A program made the position numbers and the translations under genes. This document shows, piece by piece, positions 44,045 to 52,812 of a DNA stretch of 64,000 nucleotides. Below the pieces are notes generated by a model. It was not told the DNA's origin, did not search any database, and worked only from the letters and a program-made list of their open reading frames with translations. Position 1 is the first letter of the stretch; every line of letters starts with the position of its first letter. Origin of the DNA: Paraburkholderia tropica (lineage in GTDB: Bacteria > Pseudomonadota > Gammaproteobacteria > Burkholderiales > Burkholderiaceae); the NCBI RefSeq assembly GCF_900109265.1, contig NZ_FNZM01000021.1, positions 62,001 to 126,000 of the forward strand, read 5' to 3'.

Positions 44045-44965
44045 ATGGATACGCTACTGTCGATGCACGTGTTCGCACGCATCGTCGAAACCGGCAGCTT
44101 CACCCGCGCTGCGGAACTCACGGGGCTGACCACGCCGCGCGTCTCCGCGCTGCTGCGGCAACTGGAACAGCATCTGCGCTGCAAGCTGCTCAACCGCACC
44201 ACGCGCCGCGTGTCGCCCACGGAAGACGGAAGCACCTACTATCAGCGCTGCGTTGCGGTACTCAGCGAGATCGACGACATGGAGGCCTCGCTGTCGCGCG
44301 CGCGCATCGCGCCCAAAGGCAAACTGCGCGTCAACATGCCGACGGCCATGGCGAGGCGCATTGTGATTCCCGCGCTGCCCGAGTTCGTGGAACGCTTTGC
44401 CGACATCTCGATCGACCTCGCGGTCACCGACCGCCGGGTGGACCTCGTGGGCGAAGGCGTGGATTGCGTCGTGCGCGTGGGCGAGCTGCCGGACTCCTCC
44501 ATGGTCGCGAGGCGCATCGGCAGCATGTCCACCTGCACCTGCGCGACGCCCGCCTACCTGGAGCGGCACGGCACGCCCGAGAGCGTGGACGACCTTATGC
44601 ATCACAGCACCGTCGACTACGTGTCGGCGGACACCGGGCGCCCGCGCCCGTTGGAGTACATGGTGGGCGGTGCGCGGCGCACGGTAGCCCTGCGCGGGGC
44701 GATAGCGGTGAGCGACGCCGACGCGCAGGTCGAATGCGCGCTCGCCGGTCTCGGTCTCGTCAAAACGTCGCTCTACCTCGTGGAGCCCGCCATTCGCGCA
44801 GGCCGGTTGTGCGAGGTGCTGCCCGACTGCAACACCCAGCCGCGGCCGGTTTCCGTCGTGTATCCGCCCAATCGCCACATGCCGCCGAAGCTGAAGGTCT
44901 TCATCGACTGGCTCTCGGCGCTCTACGCGGGCATTCCGGCCATGCAGGGGCAGCGTCTTTCATGA
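44045..44965 (+). CDS. LysR-family transcriptional regulator
   Basis: A 306-residue LysR regulator with the N-terminal winged HTH FARIVETGSFTRAAELTGLT and RQLEQHLRCKLLNRTTRRVS, then a co-inducer domain beginning KGKLRVNMPTAMARRIVIPA. It starts 7 nt after the molybdenum subunit stop on the same strand, an arrangement suggesting co-transcription rather than the usual divergent control. Likely regulates the molybdenum hydroxylase set. Confidence 0.94.
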   Translation: MDTLLSMHVFARIVETGSFTRAAELTGLTTPRVSALLRQLEQHLRCKLLNRTTRRVSPTEDGSTYYQRCVAVLSEIDDMEASLSRARIAPKGKLRVNMPTAMARRIVIPALPEFVERFADISIDLAVTDRRVDLVGEGVDCVVRVGELPDSSMVARRIGSMSTCTCATPAYLERHGTPESVDDLMHHSTVDYVSADTGRPRPLEYMVGGARRTVALRGAIAVSDADAQVECALAGLGLVKTSLYLVEPAIRAGRLCEVLPDCNTQPRPVSVVYPPNRHMPPKLKVFIDWLSALYAGIPAMQGQRLS

Positions 44966-45065
44966 GCGCGCGCTCGCGAGTGCGGGAGGGCGCGGCATGG
45001 GGCCCGCTAGCCATCGGCGGGCAATCTTTGTATGATCCCCACGACGCAACCAGTGGTGATCCAGC

Positions 45066-45785
45066 ATGCCGCGAAAGAAAACGGAGGGAGCCGCGACGCC
45101 GCAGGCGCAATCCGCCACGGCGCGCCGCCTTGCGCCTGAAGTGCGCGAGCGGCAGATCCTGCTCAAGGCCATCGACCACTTCGCCACGCACGGCTTTTCG
45201 GGCAGCACGCGCGAACTGGCGCGCCAGCTCGGGGTCACGCAACCCCTGCTCTACCGCTATTTCTCCAGCAAGGAAGCGCTCATCGACCGCGTGTACGACG
45301 AGGTCTACCAATGGGACTCGTCGTGGGAAAAGCTGATTCTCGACCGCACGGTTCCCATTCAGGAGCGCATGGTCACGTTTTATCACGGCTATTCCCAAGT
45401 CATCCTGCGCCGCGAGTGGATTCGCATTTTCATTTTCGCGGGGCTGACAAAGGAAGGCATCAACTCGAAATACCTCGCGCGCCTGCGCGAGCGCGTGTTC
45501 GTTCCCGTGATGAACGAGATTCGCGAGGCATACGGCGTGGAACCCGCGAACAATGCGCAACAACGCGCGGCCGATCTCGAACTGATCTGGAGCCTGCACG
45601 CCAGCATTTTCTATATTGGCGTGCGCAAATGGATTTACGGGCTGCCGGTTCCCGACGACCTCGAAGGCCAGATCGCCTTGCAGATCGACGCCTTCCTCAA
45701 CGGCGTTCCGGCGGCGCTCAAGCATCTGCGGCCCGCGCCCGCGGCCAAAGCGACGCGGGCAAAACAGGCGAAAGCGGCGTCCTGA
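45066..45785 (+). CDS. TetR-family transcriptional regulator
   Basis: A 239-residue TetR repressor. The HTH (about 25-75) reads ILLKAIDHFATHGFSGSTRE and LARQLGVTQPLLYRYFSSKE. The ligand domain is about 90-215, and a Lys/Ala-rich tail ends the protein. It lies upstream of, and on the same strand as, the VOC/monooxygenase operon. An imperfect 15-bp-arm inverted repeat over that operon's -10 region is its probable operator. The ligand is inferred to be a substrate or intermediate of the pathway. Confidence 0.92.
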   Translation: MPRKKTEGAATPQAQSATARRLAPEVRERQILLKAIDHFATHGFSGSTRELARQLGVTQPLLYRYFSSKEALIDRVYDEVYQWDSSWEKLILDRTVPIQERMVTFYHGYSQVILRREWIRIFIFAGLTKEGINSKYLARLRERVFVPVMNEIREAYGVEPANNAQQRAADLELIWSLHASIFYIGVRKWIYGLPVPDDLEGQIALQIDAFLNGVPAALKHLRPAPAAKATRAKQAKAAS

Positions 45786-46129
45786 CGCACTCGTTCGTCC
45801 TCGCACGTCATGCGTGGGACGTTCGCGCTGACGCGAGCTTCGCGCAGCTTGCACGGTCCGCAACGCGGCATTGCATTAGCCGCAGATTCCCGCGTTGCCA
45901 CACCCTCCCCAACATACACGTGCCACCTCGCAAACAGTCCGCGATTTCGCGCACGCCCCTGCGCATCCACGAAGCCCCGAGCCTGGCCTGATTCGAGCGA
46001 TACGCCCCTTGGAACGCCCGTCCGCTCCAGGGTAAACACCCGCGCTTTTGCGCTTGGTATTCAGGCGCCTTCCTCCCTACAATTTATCAACCGATCAGTT
46101 ATCGATCGATAAATTATGAGGAACATCTT
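45786..46129. other. 344-nt intergenic region with promoter and operator-like repeat
   Basis: No gene is supported. The last 80 nt carry a promoter-like pair and an inverted repeat described in the next entry. The first 260 nt show nothing recognisable. Confidence 0.6.
46054..46115 (+). promoter_or_regulatory. Promoter and TetR-type operator of the VOC/monooxygenase operon
   Basis: TTGGTA (46054-46059) and TACAAT (46078-46083), 18 nt apart, resemble a sigma-70 promoter. AATTTATCAACCGAT (46081-46095) and ATCGATCGATAAATT (46101-46115) form an inverted repeat matching at 13 of 15 positions. A perfect 12-bp palindrome TATCGATCGATA lies inside at 46100-46111. The repeat begins within the -10 box, an ideal position for repression by the adjacent TetR protein (inference). 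Confidence 0.68.
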
Positions 46130-46624
46130 ATGCCGATTACCAGACTCGCCCACTACTCGATCCGCACGACCGATCTCGAACGTTCATGCGGGTTCTACGA
46201 ACGTGTGCTCGGCTTCACGCGCGGCTACCGGCCGCCCTTCGACTTTCCCGGCGCGTGGCTCTACCGGGGTGGCGACGAAGCCGACTTCGGCATCGTCCAC
46301 ATCATCGGCGTGGACGCGCACAACCCCGATGGACTGACCGCGTACCTGGGCGACAAGGCCCTGGTAGAAAGCGGCACGGGAAATGTCGATCACATCGCCT
46401 TTCTCGCAACCGGCGTGCAGGCGACGTGGCAAACGCTGCGCGCCGAAGGGCTCAAATGGCGCGATCGCACGGTGCCCAGCCTCGGCCTGCACCAGATCTT
46501 CGTGGAAGACCCCTCGGGCGTCACCATCGAACTGAACTTCCCCGCCTCGGAGGTCGAACACGGCGAGAAACGATCGTCAGCATCACTGAACGAATCGGGC
46601 GATCTGGCAGAGGCAGGGAACTGA
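46130..46624 (+). CDS. VOC-family protein (glyoxalase/dioxygenase superfamily)
   Basis: A 164-residue single VOC module. The first strand, MPITRLAHYSIRTTDLERSC, and the block YERVLGFTRGYRPPFDFPG are typical. Metal-ligand candidates are His8, the His in NVDHIAFLAT and the Glu in GVTIELNF. The C-terminal 25 residues are polar and probably disordered. GAGGAA precedes the ATG. It is the first gene of an operon with a flavin monooxygenase 1 nt downstream, so it may be a ring-cleaving dioxygenase or isomerase in that pathway, but the fold alone does not decide. Confidence 0.87.
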   Translation: MPITRLAHYSIRTTDLERSCGFYERVLGFTRGYRPPFDFPGAWLYRGGDEADFGIVHIIGVDAHNPDGLTAYLGDKALVESGTGNVDHIAFLATGVQATWQTLRAEGLKWRDRTVPSLGLHQIFVEDPSGVTIELNFPASEVEHGEKRSSASLNESGDLAEAGN

Positions 46625-46625
46625 G

Positions 46626-47849
46626 ATGAACGGCAAGATTACGAAGGGCACCGCGATCGTGGTGGGCGGCTCGCTCGGCGGCTTGTTCGCCGCCAACCTG
46701 CTCGCGCGCGACGGCTGGACGGTGAAGATTTTCGAACGCGTCCCGGAAGCGCTCTCGGGACGCGGTGCGGGTATCGTCACGCATCCGGAGCTGTTCGCGG
46801 CGCTGAGCGCGGCGGACATCCACTTTGACGACACGATCGGCGTCAGCATCGACAAGCGCGGCACATTCGATCAGGATGGCGAATTGATTTCGTCCTGCCA
46901 TATGCCCCAAGTGCTCACCGCATGGGGCAAGATGTACAGCGTGTTGCGCGGATCGATCCACGATGCTCACTATCACCCGGGCATGTCGGCCGTCCGCGTG
47001 GACGAAGACGCCGAGCGCGCCACCGTCACATTGGCCGACGGCACGACGCACACGGCGGATCTCGTGATCGCGGCGGACGGACTGCGCTCGGCAATCCGCG
47101 AGCAGTTTTTGCCGCGCGTGGCGTTGCAGTATGCGGGCTATGTCGCATGGCGCGGTCTTGTCGACGAAGCGGCCATTTCCGCGCCCACGCATGCGGCGCT
47201 CTTCGACAAATTCGCGTTCTGCCTGCCCCCGCGCGAACAGATTCTTGGCTACCCGGTGGCCGGCCACGCCAACAGCACCCGGCCCGGCGAGCGGCGCTAC
47301 AACTTTGTCTGGTACCGCGCGACCGACGAGCAGGTGGCACTTCGCGACATGCTCACCGATGCGTCGGGCAAACGCTGGGAGGGCGGCATCCCGCCGACGC
47401 TGATTCGCGACGACGTGCTGGCCAACATGGAAGACGCCGCGCATGCTCTGCTTGCGCCGCAGTTCGCCGAGATCGTGACGAAAGCCGCGCAGCCGCTCTT
47501 CCAGCCCATTTTCGATCTCGAAGTGCCGCGCATGGCCTTTGGCCGCATCGCCCTGCTCGGCGACGCCGCATTCGTGGCGCGCCCGCACTGCGGAATGGGC
47601 GTGACCAAAGCCGCGGGCGATGCGATGGAACTCGTCAAGGCATTGCGCGAAAGTGCCGACGTGCGCGCTGCGCTGGAAGCCTATAGCGCCGTTCGCACGG
47701 AATTCGGGGCCGCCATCGTTCAGCATGCGCGCCACCTTGGGGCGTACATGCAGGCGCAACTCAAGGACGCGTCCGAGCGCGAGATGGCCGAACGTTACCG
47801 CACGCCCGAGGCGGTGATGCGCGAGACCGCCGTTCCCTGGACGGCTTGA
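46626..47849 (+). CDS. FAD-dependent aromatic monooxygenase, 2,6-dihydroxypyridine 3-hydroxylase-like
   Basis: A class A flavin monooxygenase of 407 residues. The Rossmann motif GGSLGGLFAANLLARDG (about 14-30) lacks the first canonical Gly spacing only slightly. The ADLVIAADGLRSAIRE block is the DG motif, and GDAAFVARPHCGMGVTKAAGDA is the second FAD motif. The segments YAGYVAWRGLVDE and YNFVWYR resemble the 2,6-dihydroxypyridine hydroxylase domain. A GCAGGGA ribosome site lies in the end of the VOC gene. Likely hydroxylates a heteroaromatic or phenolic ring with NAD(P)H and oxygen. Confidence 0.9.
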   Translation: MNGKITKGTAIVVGGSLGGLFAANLLARDGWTVKIFERVPEALSGRGAGIVTHPELFAALSAADIHFDDTIGVSIDKRGTFDQDGELISSCHMPQVLTAWGKMYSVLRGSIHDAHYHPGMSAVRVDEDAERATVTLADGTTHTADLVIAADGLRSAIREQFLPRVALQYAGYVAWRGLVDEAAISAPTHAALFDKFAFCLPPREQILGYPVAGHANSTRPGERRYNFVWYRATDEQVALRDMLTDASGKRWEGGIPPTLIRDDVLANMEDAAHALLAPQFAEIVTKAAQPLFQPIFDLEVPRMAFGRIALLGDAAFVARPHCGMGVTKAAGDAMELVKALRESADVRAALEAYSAVRTEFGAAIVQHARHLGAYMQAQLKDASEREMAERYRTPEAVMRETAVPWTA

Positions 47850-47929
47850 CGGCACCCGCGTGGCGCACATCGGCAACGCCATACCCGGGTGACGCCGCGC
47901 GAGCCAAACACAATCGAAACGGAGACTAC

Positions 47930-48292
47930 GTGGAACCCACTCTTTCCTCTCACGGCGCATACGGGCCCGAAGGGGCGGCCCTGTCCGCCGATCCCCCGCT
48001 GACGCTGGTCGGCCATCCCCGCTTTACCGCGCTCGTGAAAACGCGCCGCGCCTTCTCGTGGGGCCTCTCTGCCTTGATGCTCGGCGTCTATTTCGCGTTC
48101 ATCCTGTCACTTGCTTTCAACGCGAAATGGCTCGGCATGCCGATCACGCAAGGCAAGCCGATGACCTGGGGGTTCCCGGTCGGTTTCGGCATGTTCGTAT
48201 TCACGTTCGCGCTCGTGGCGATCTATGTCGCGCGCGCCAACGGCGTACACGACGCGATGGTCGAAGCCTGCGCAAAAGGAGGGACGTCATGA
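47930..48292 (+). CDS. DUF485 membrane protein, partner of solute symporter
   Basis: A 120-residue protein with two membrane helices (SWGLSALMLGVYFAFILSLA and FPVGFGMFVFTFALVAIYVA) of the DUF485/YjcH family. The GTG at 47930 (VEPTLSS) is chosen because CGGAGA lies just upstream and no ATG fits. Its stop overlaps the symporter start (ATGA at 48289-48292). Genes of this family regularly precede ActP-type symporters; their exact role is unclear. Confidence 0.85.
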   Translation: MEPTLSSHGAYGPEGAALSADPPLTLVGHPRFTALVKTRRAFSWGLSALMLGVYFAFILSLAFNAKWLGMPITQGKPMTWGFPVGFGMFVFTFALVAIYVARANGVHDAMVEACAKGGTS

Positions 48293-49929
48293 AACGCCTT
48301 GCACTCCTCGCGTGTTATACGCTGGCGGTCCTGCCCGTTGCGGCGCAAGCCGCGACGACTTCTTCTATCGCGCAAGGCCACAATACGCTCGCCATCGGCA
48401 TGTTCCTCGTTTTCGTCGCCTCCACGCTTGTCATCACCAAATGGGCGGCGCGCAGGAACAACAGCGTATCCGACCACTACGCGGCAGGCGGCAAGATCAC
48501 CGCACTTCAGAACGGCTGGGCCATTGCGGGCGACTACATGTCGGCCGCTTCGCTGCTCGGCATCTCCGCGCTAGTATTTACGAGCGGCTACGACGGCTTG
48601 ATCTACTCGATTGGTTTTCTCGCAAGCTGGCCGATCATTCTGTTCCTCATCGCAGAACCGCTGCGCAATCTCGGCAAATACACGCTCGCGGACGTCGTGT
48701 CCTGGCGTCTCGCACAGCGCCCGATCCGTGCATTCGCGGCGTCGAGTTCCATCGTCATCGTGCTGCTCTATCTCGTCTCGCAGATGGTCGGCGCCGGCAA
48801 GCTGATCGAACTGCTGTTCGGCCTGCACTACAGCGTGGCCGTGGTGATGGTGGGCGTGCTGATGGTCGTTTATGTATTCTTCGGCGGCATGCTCGCCACC
48901 ACGTGGATCCAGATCATCAAGGCGGTGCTGTTGCTCGCGGGCGCGGCGTTCATGGCGATCATGGTGCTCTCGCGCCTCGGCTTCAGCCTGAACGCACTCT
49001 TTGCCCAAGCCGTTGCCGTGCATCCGGCGCACGACGCAATCATGCGACCGGGCGGCCTGGTCTCCGATCCGGTTTCGGCCATCTCGCTGGGCCTCGCACT
49101 CATATTCGGCACCGCGGGCTTGCCGCATATCCTGATGCGCTTTTTCACAGTCCGCGACGTCAAGGCGGCGCGCAAGAGCATTCTTTACGCGACGGGCATC
49201 GTCGGCATAGGCTACGCCCTCATTATCGTGATCGGGTTCGGCACGATTGCGCTCGTGGCGACGGACCCACGCTATCACACGCCTTCGGGCGCGGTGACAG
49301 GCGGCGTCAATATGGTCGCGATTCATCTCGCGCACGCGGTGGGCGGCAATGTCTTTCTAGGCTTTATCTGCGCCGTTGCGTTCTCGACCATTCTTGCCGT
49401 CGTGGCGGGGCTCACGCTCGCGGGCTCTTCTGCGATCTCGCATGACCTCTATGCGAACGTGCTGCGCCGTGGCAAGGCTTCCGAGCGCGACGAAATGCGC
49501 GTCTCGCGCGCGACCACCTCTGTTCTGGGAATATTCGCCATCCTGCTCGGACTCGCGTTCGAAAAGCAGAATATCGCGTTTATCGTCAGCCTGACGTTTT
49601 CGATCGCCGCAAGCTCGAATTTCCCGGTGCTGCTGTTGTCGATTTACTGGCGTGGCATGACCACGCGCGGCGCCGTGGCGGGCGGCACGATTGGACTCGC
49701 CGTCGCCGTGGTGCTGACCATACTCAGCCCAACAGTATGGGTGCAGGTGCTGGGGCACGTTCATGCGGCTTACCCGTACGAATATCCCGCGCTCTTTTCG
49801 ATGATTTGCGCATTTGCAGGCATCTGGTTTTTCTCAGTCACCGACCGCTCAGCCCGCGCGCAACGCGAGCGCATGCTGTTCGATTCGCAAACTGTCAGAT
49901 GTGAAATAGGCACCACGCACGGTGCGTAA
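48289..49929 (+). CDS. Sodium:solute symporter, ActP-like monocarboxylate carrier
   Basis: An SSS-family transporter of 546 residues. After a signal-like first helix (MKRLALLACYTLAVLPVAAQ) come about 13 membrane segments. The diagnostic block is SDHYAAGGKITALQNGWAIA followed by GDYMSAASLLGISALVF. Other typical parts are FFGGMLATTWIQIIKAVLLL and TAGLPHILMRFFTVRDVKAA. ActP imports acetate and other short carboxylates; within this operon it more likely imports the carboxylated pathway substrate or salvages an acid product (inference). Confidence 0.92.
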   Translation: MKRLALLACYTLAVLPVAAQAATTSSIAQGHNTLAIGMFLVFVASTLVITKWAARRNNSVSDHYAAGGKITALQNGWAIAGDYMSAASLLGISALVFTSGYDGLIYSIGFLASWPIILFLIAEPLRNLGKYTLADVVSWRLAQRPIRAFAASSSIVIVLLYLVSQMVGAGKLIELLFGLHYSVAVVMVGVLMVVYVFFGGMLATTWIQIIKAVLLLAGAAFMAIMVLSRLGFSLNALFAQAVAVHPAHDAIMRPGGLVSDPVSAISLGLALIFGTAGLPHILMRFFTVRDVKAARKSILYATGIVGIGYALIIVIGFGTIALVATDPRYHTPSGAVTGGVNMVAIHLAHAVGGNVFLGFICAVAFSTILAVVAGLTLAGSSAISHDLYANVLRRGKASERDEMRVSRATTSVLGIFAILLGLAFEKQNIAFIVSLTFSIAASSNFPVLLLSIYWRGMTTRGAVAGGTIGLAVAVVLTILSPTVWVQVLGHVHAAYPYEYPALFSMICAFAGIWFFSVTDRSARAQRERMLFDSQTVRCEIGTTHGA

Positions 49930-49972
49930 GCCTCGCAAATACTCACCACATATAAACAGAAGGAGACAAGGT

Positions 49973-51073
49973 ATGGAGTGCACATGCTGTATTTCCCCGG
50001 CTCGCCGCCGTTTGCTCGGCGCACTGGGCGCGGTCGCCGGGGGAGCCGCACTCGGCGTGAGCGGCACACAGGCTTCGGCGGCGGCCGCCAACCAGCGTTC
50101 GATCGATGTTCACGCGCACTACTACCCCGAAGCGTATTGCGACCTCATCGGTAAGGAAGGCTCGAAATACGGCGGCAGTTTTGTGTCCGACGGCCACTCG
50201 TTCACCTTCAAGACACCGGCTGGCGGCCTGGGTCCGTTGCCCATGAAGTTCATCGATGTCGACCAACGCCTGCGGGACATGAACGCAAGTGGCGTCGATG
50301 TTCAGGCGCTATCACTGAGTGTGCCCATGGCATACTGGGGCGACCGCCCGTTCAATGCGCGATTGGCGAGAACGTGGAATGTGGCAGCATCGGACGTCTA
50401 TCGCGCCCACCCCACACGATTCGTCGTGCTGGCGACGCTGCCGATGCTGGACGCGCGCGACGCGCTCGATGAACTCGATCGCGCCGCGGACTTGCCTGGC
50501 GTGCGCGGCGTGTATATGGGCACGAACATCGACAATCACGATCTCGACGATCCCCGCTTCGATCCGATTTTCGCCCGTATCGCCCAAATGGGGCTGCCGG
50601 TCTTTTTGCATCCCCAACAAACCGTCGGTGGGAGCCGCCTCGCCGACTACTATCTGAGCAATCTGCTTGGCAATCCTTTCGACACGGCCATTGCCGCGTC
50701 GCATCTGATTCTCGGCGGCGTGATGGACCGCTATCCCACGCTGGAAATCACGCTGCCGCATGCGGGCGGGGCTTTGCCGATTCTGCTGGGGCGCATCGAT
50801 GCCGGGTGGAATGTGCGGCCTGAAACGCGCAAGCTCGCCCAGCAGCCCAGCAGCTACGCGCGCCGCTTCAGCTACGACACGGTTTCCCATTCGGGGCCCA
50901 TACTCGAGTTTCTCATCAAGAACGTCGGCGTGGATCGACTCGTGCTTGGCAGCGACTACTGCTTCGATATGGGATACGAGCAGCCCGTGCGCTTTCTCGA
51001 CCACGTTCCGATCGATGACGCCGGGCGCAACATGATCGTGGGCGGCAACGCCGCACGACTGCTGCGCATTTAG
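49973..51073 (+). CDS. Amidohydrolase, ACMSD-like decarboxylase/hydrolase with Tat-type signal
   Basis: A metal-dependent amidohydrolase-2 protein of 366 residues. The metal site is visible as HAH in DVHAHYYPE, His in VFLHPQQT, His in LPHAGGALP and Asp in LGSDYCF. This family includes aminocarboxymuconate-semialdehyde decarboxylase, resorcylate decarboxylases and ring-opening hydrolases. Unusually, the N-terminus MECTCCISPARRRLLGALGA has a twin-arginine-like motif, a hydrophobic core and TQASAA cleavage site, so export to the periplasm is predicted. AAGGAGA precedes the ATG at 49973. It closes the run started by the VOC gene. Confidence 0.88.
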   Translation: MECTCCISPARRRLLGALGAVAGGAALGVSGTQASAAAANQRSIDVHAHYYPEAYCDLIGKEGSKYGGSFVSDGHSFTFKTPAGGLGPLPMKFIDVDQRLRDMNASGVDVQALSLSVPMAYWGDRPFNARLARTWNVAASDVYRAHPTRFVVLATLPMLDARDALDELDRAADLPGVRGVYMGTNIDNHDLDDPRFDPIFARIAQMGLPVFLHPQQTVGGSRLADYYLSNLLGNPFDTAIAASHLILGGVMDRYPTLEITLPHAGGALPILLGRIDAGWNVRPETRKLAQQPSSYARRFSYDTVSHSGPILEFLIKNVGVDRLVLGSDYCFDMGYEQPVRFLDHVPIDDAGRNMIVGGNAARLLRI

Positions 51074-51445
51074 CCGGGCCCGCCTGCTGCACTACGCGAG
51101 CGTCCCGCTACAGCGCGGGGCACGCCCGCGTCTGATTTCCCTTTCTTGAGCCGAGCTGGATCGTTTGGTTCAGCTTGGACGCGCTATTTCCCTCGCGTCG
51201 CATTCCTTTAATCCACTTCATCAATTGCCTGGCGCACCCGCGTATTCCGCGGCGCGTGCATGCCCTTTTCACGCCTGTGCATTGCAGAAAACGCAACGCG
51301 GCGTTCGCAAGATCTCCGTTTATCGTGTTTTTTTTCGGCCCTATTCTTGAGCCCGTCGATGCATGTGCAGCGGCGCTTGAACGATAACCCCGGTTTGTTT
51401 CGCGCGTGCGTCGGCACGACGAAATCATCCAGACACAGGACATGT
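51074..51445. other. 372-nt intergenic region, no gene recognised
   Basis: A short imperfect stem near 51101-51126 may end the amidohydrolase message. A run of eight T at 51329-51336 is not preceded by a stable stem. The following MFS gene has CAGGA shortly before its ATG. Otherwise nothing is recognisable. Confidence 0.45.
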
Positions 51446-52744
51446 ATGCGCAAGCTTGACGAATTTCACCGAGGCTGGCCTCAATTGATTGCTTGCACGG
51501 CCGGCCTCGGTGTCGGAGTGATCGGCCTGGGTTCTTATAACCTCGGTCTCTTTGCCAGGGACCTCGAACAGGCCTTCGGTCTCACGAAAACGCAGTACGG
51601 CGCGGGATATCTCGCGTTCACACTCGGCCTTGCCGTGGGATTGCAGTTCTGGGGGCGCATGCTGTCTCGCTTCGGCGCCGCGCGCACAGTCGCCGCCAGC
51701 GCGCTCGCGCTTGCGCTGTGCTTTCTCGCGATTGCAGCCGGCGCGCGCTCTCCCGTGACGTATATCGGACTCATCGGACTCCTTGGTTTAGTGGGTAGCG
51801 GCACCAGCGGCCTGCCTTACACGCGCGTGGTCAGCAGCTGGTTCGATCGCGGCCGGGGTCTCGCACTGGGCCTCACGCAGGTCGGTTTGGGTCTATGCGG
51901 CGCGGCGTTCCCGTTGTTGATCGCCGCCGTGATTCACCGGCTAGGCTGGCATGTCGGTTACATGGCGTTGTCCGCACTGGCCGCGACCGGTGTGCCCATC
52001 GCTCTCCTGGTGCTGCGCGATCATCGCGCCGAAGCGACGACGTCCGAAACGCCGCCGCGGCGCGAGGAGAGACTGCACGCCGTCGATATGCAAGCGCTCG
52101 AGCGTGAGTTCGCCGATGCCAAACGCAGCCGCACATTCTGGCTGATGTTCGTCGCCTTCACGCTCTCCACCCTCGTGGTATCCGGCAACGCTCAGCACAT
52201 GGCGCCGTTGCTCGCTGAGTCCGGCGCGGCGCCGGGCACCGCCGCGAAATACATCAGCCTGGTCGGCATCGGCACGATTTGCGTGCGACTGATCTGCGGG
52301 TGGCTTTCCGACTATGTTCAGGCTTCCTGGCTCATGGTCTTTTCGTGCCTGGTAGGCGCAGCGGGCCTGCTCGCGATCCATTTCGGCGGCATTCGTTATG
52401 CGGCTTTCTATGCGTTCTCAGTGGGCTGGACATTCGGCGGCGAAATCGACCTCGTCTCATACATGTGCACGCGGTATTTCGGCCTGCGTGTGTTTCCTCG
52501 CGTCTACGCGTGGCAATACGGCTCGCTTTGCATCGTCGCCGGCATCGGCCCGTTCTCCATCGGCTGGCTCGCCGACCGGTTCGGCAGCTATCAGCCCGGC
52601 CTCATGCTGAGCGCGCTTCTGGCCATTGCAGCCTCCGCAGTCTTCGCCTTGATGCCTCGATACGAACAGAACGATGCTTCATCTAAAAACGCGAACCCGT
52701 CGTCGACTTCACCGCAAATCGGGCCATCGCTTCATAACCGGTAA
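51446..52744 (+). CDS. MFS transporter
   Basis: A 432-residue major facilitator with 12 predicted helices; the first is LIACTAGLGVGVIGLGSYNL, followed by FARDLEQAFGLTKTQYGAGY. The block GLPYTRVVSSWFDRGRGLAL matches the oxalate/formate-antiporter and monocarboxylate-type branch. The frame is open 62 codons upstream, but the ATG at 51446 gives the normal N-terminus and has CAGGA upstream. The C-terminal 25 residues are polar. Probably carries the substrate or a product of the neighbouring enzymes. Confidence 0.88.
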   Translation: MRKLDEFHRGWPQLIACTAGLGVGVIGLGSYNLGLFARDLEQAFGLTKTQYGAGYLAFTLGLAVGLQFWGRMLSRFGAARTVAASALALALCFLAIAAGARSPVTYIGLIGLLGLVGSGTSGLPYTRVVSSWFDRGRGLALGLTQVGLGLCGAAFPLLIAAVIHRLGWHVGYMALSALAATGVPIALLVLRDHRAEATTSETPPRREERLHAVDMQALEREFADAKRSRTFWLMFVAFTLSTLVVSGNAQHMAPLLAESGAAPGTAAKYISLVGIGTICVRLICGWLSDYVQASWLMVFSCLVGAAGLLAIHFGGIRYAAFYAFSVGWTFGGEIDLVSYMCTRYFGLRVFPRVYAWQYGSLCIVAGIGPFSIGWLADRFGSYQPGLMLSALLAIAASAVFALMPRYEQNDASSKNANPSSTSPQIGPSLHNR

Positions 52745-52812
52745 GCCTGCCCCGAATTCAAGGCAGAAACGGCTCGCCCTCTCACCACCCCACAGCAAGG
52801 AACGCACTCACG

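Noticed and set aside
42622..45336. A 904-codon + strand frame across the Mo subunit and the LysR gene
   Set aside because: It runs in another frame through genes with clear motifs and has low-complexity Arg/Ala composition.
51329..51336. T8 run as a terminator
   Set aside because: No stable GC stem directly upstream, and it lies only about 110 nt before the next gene start.
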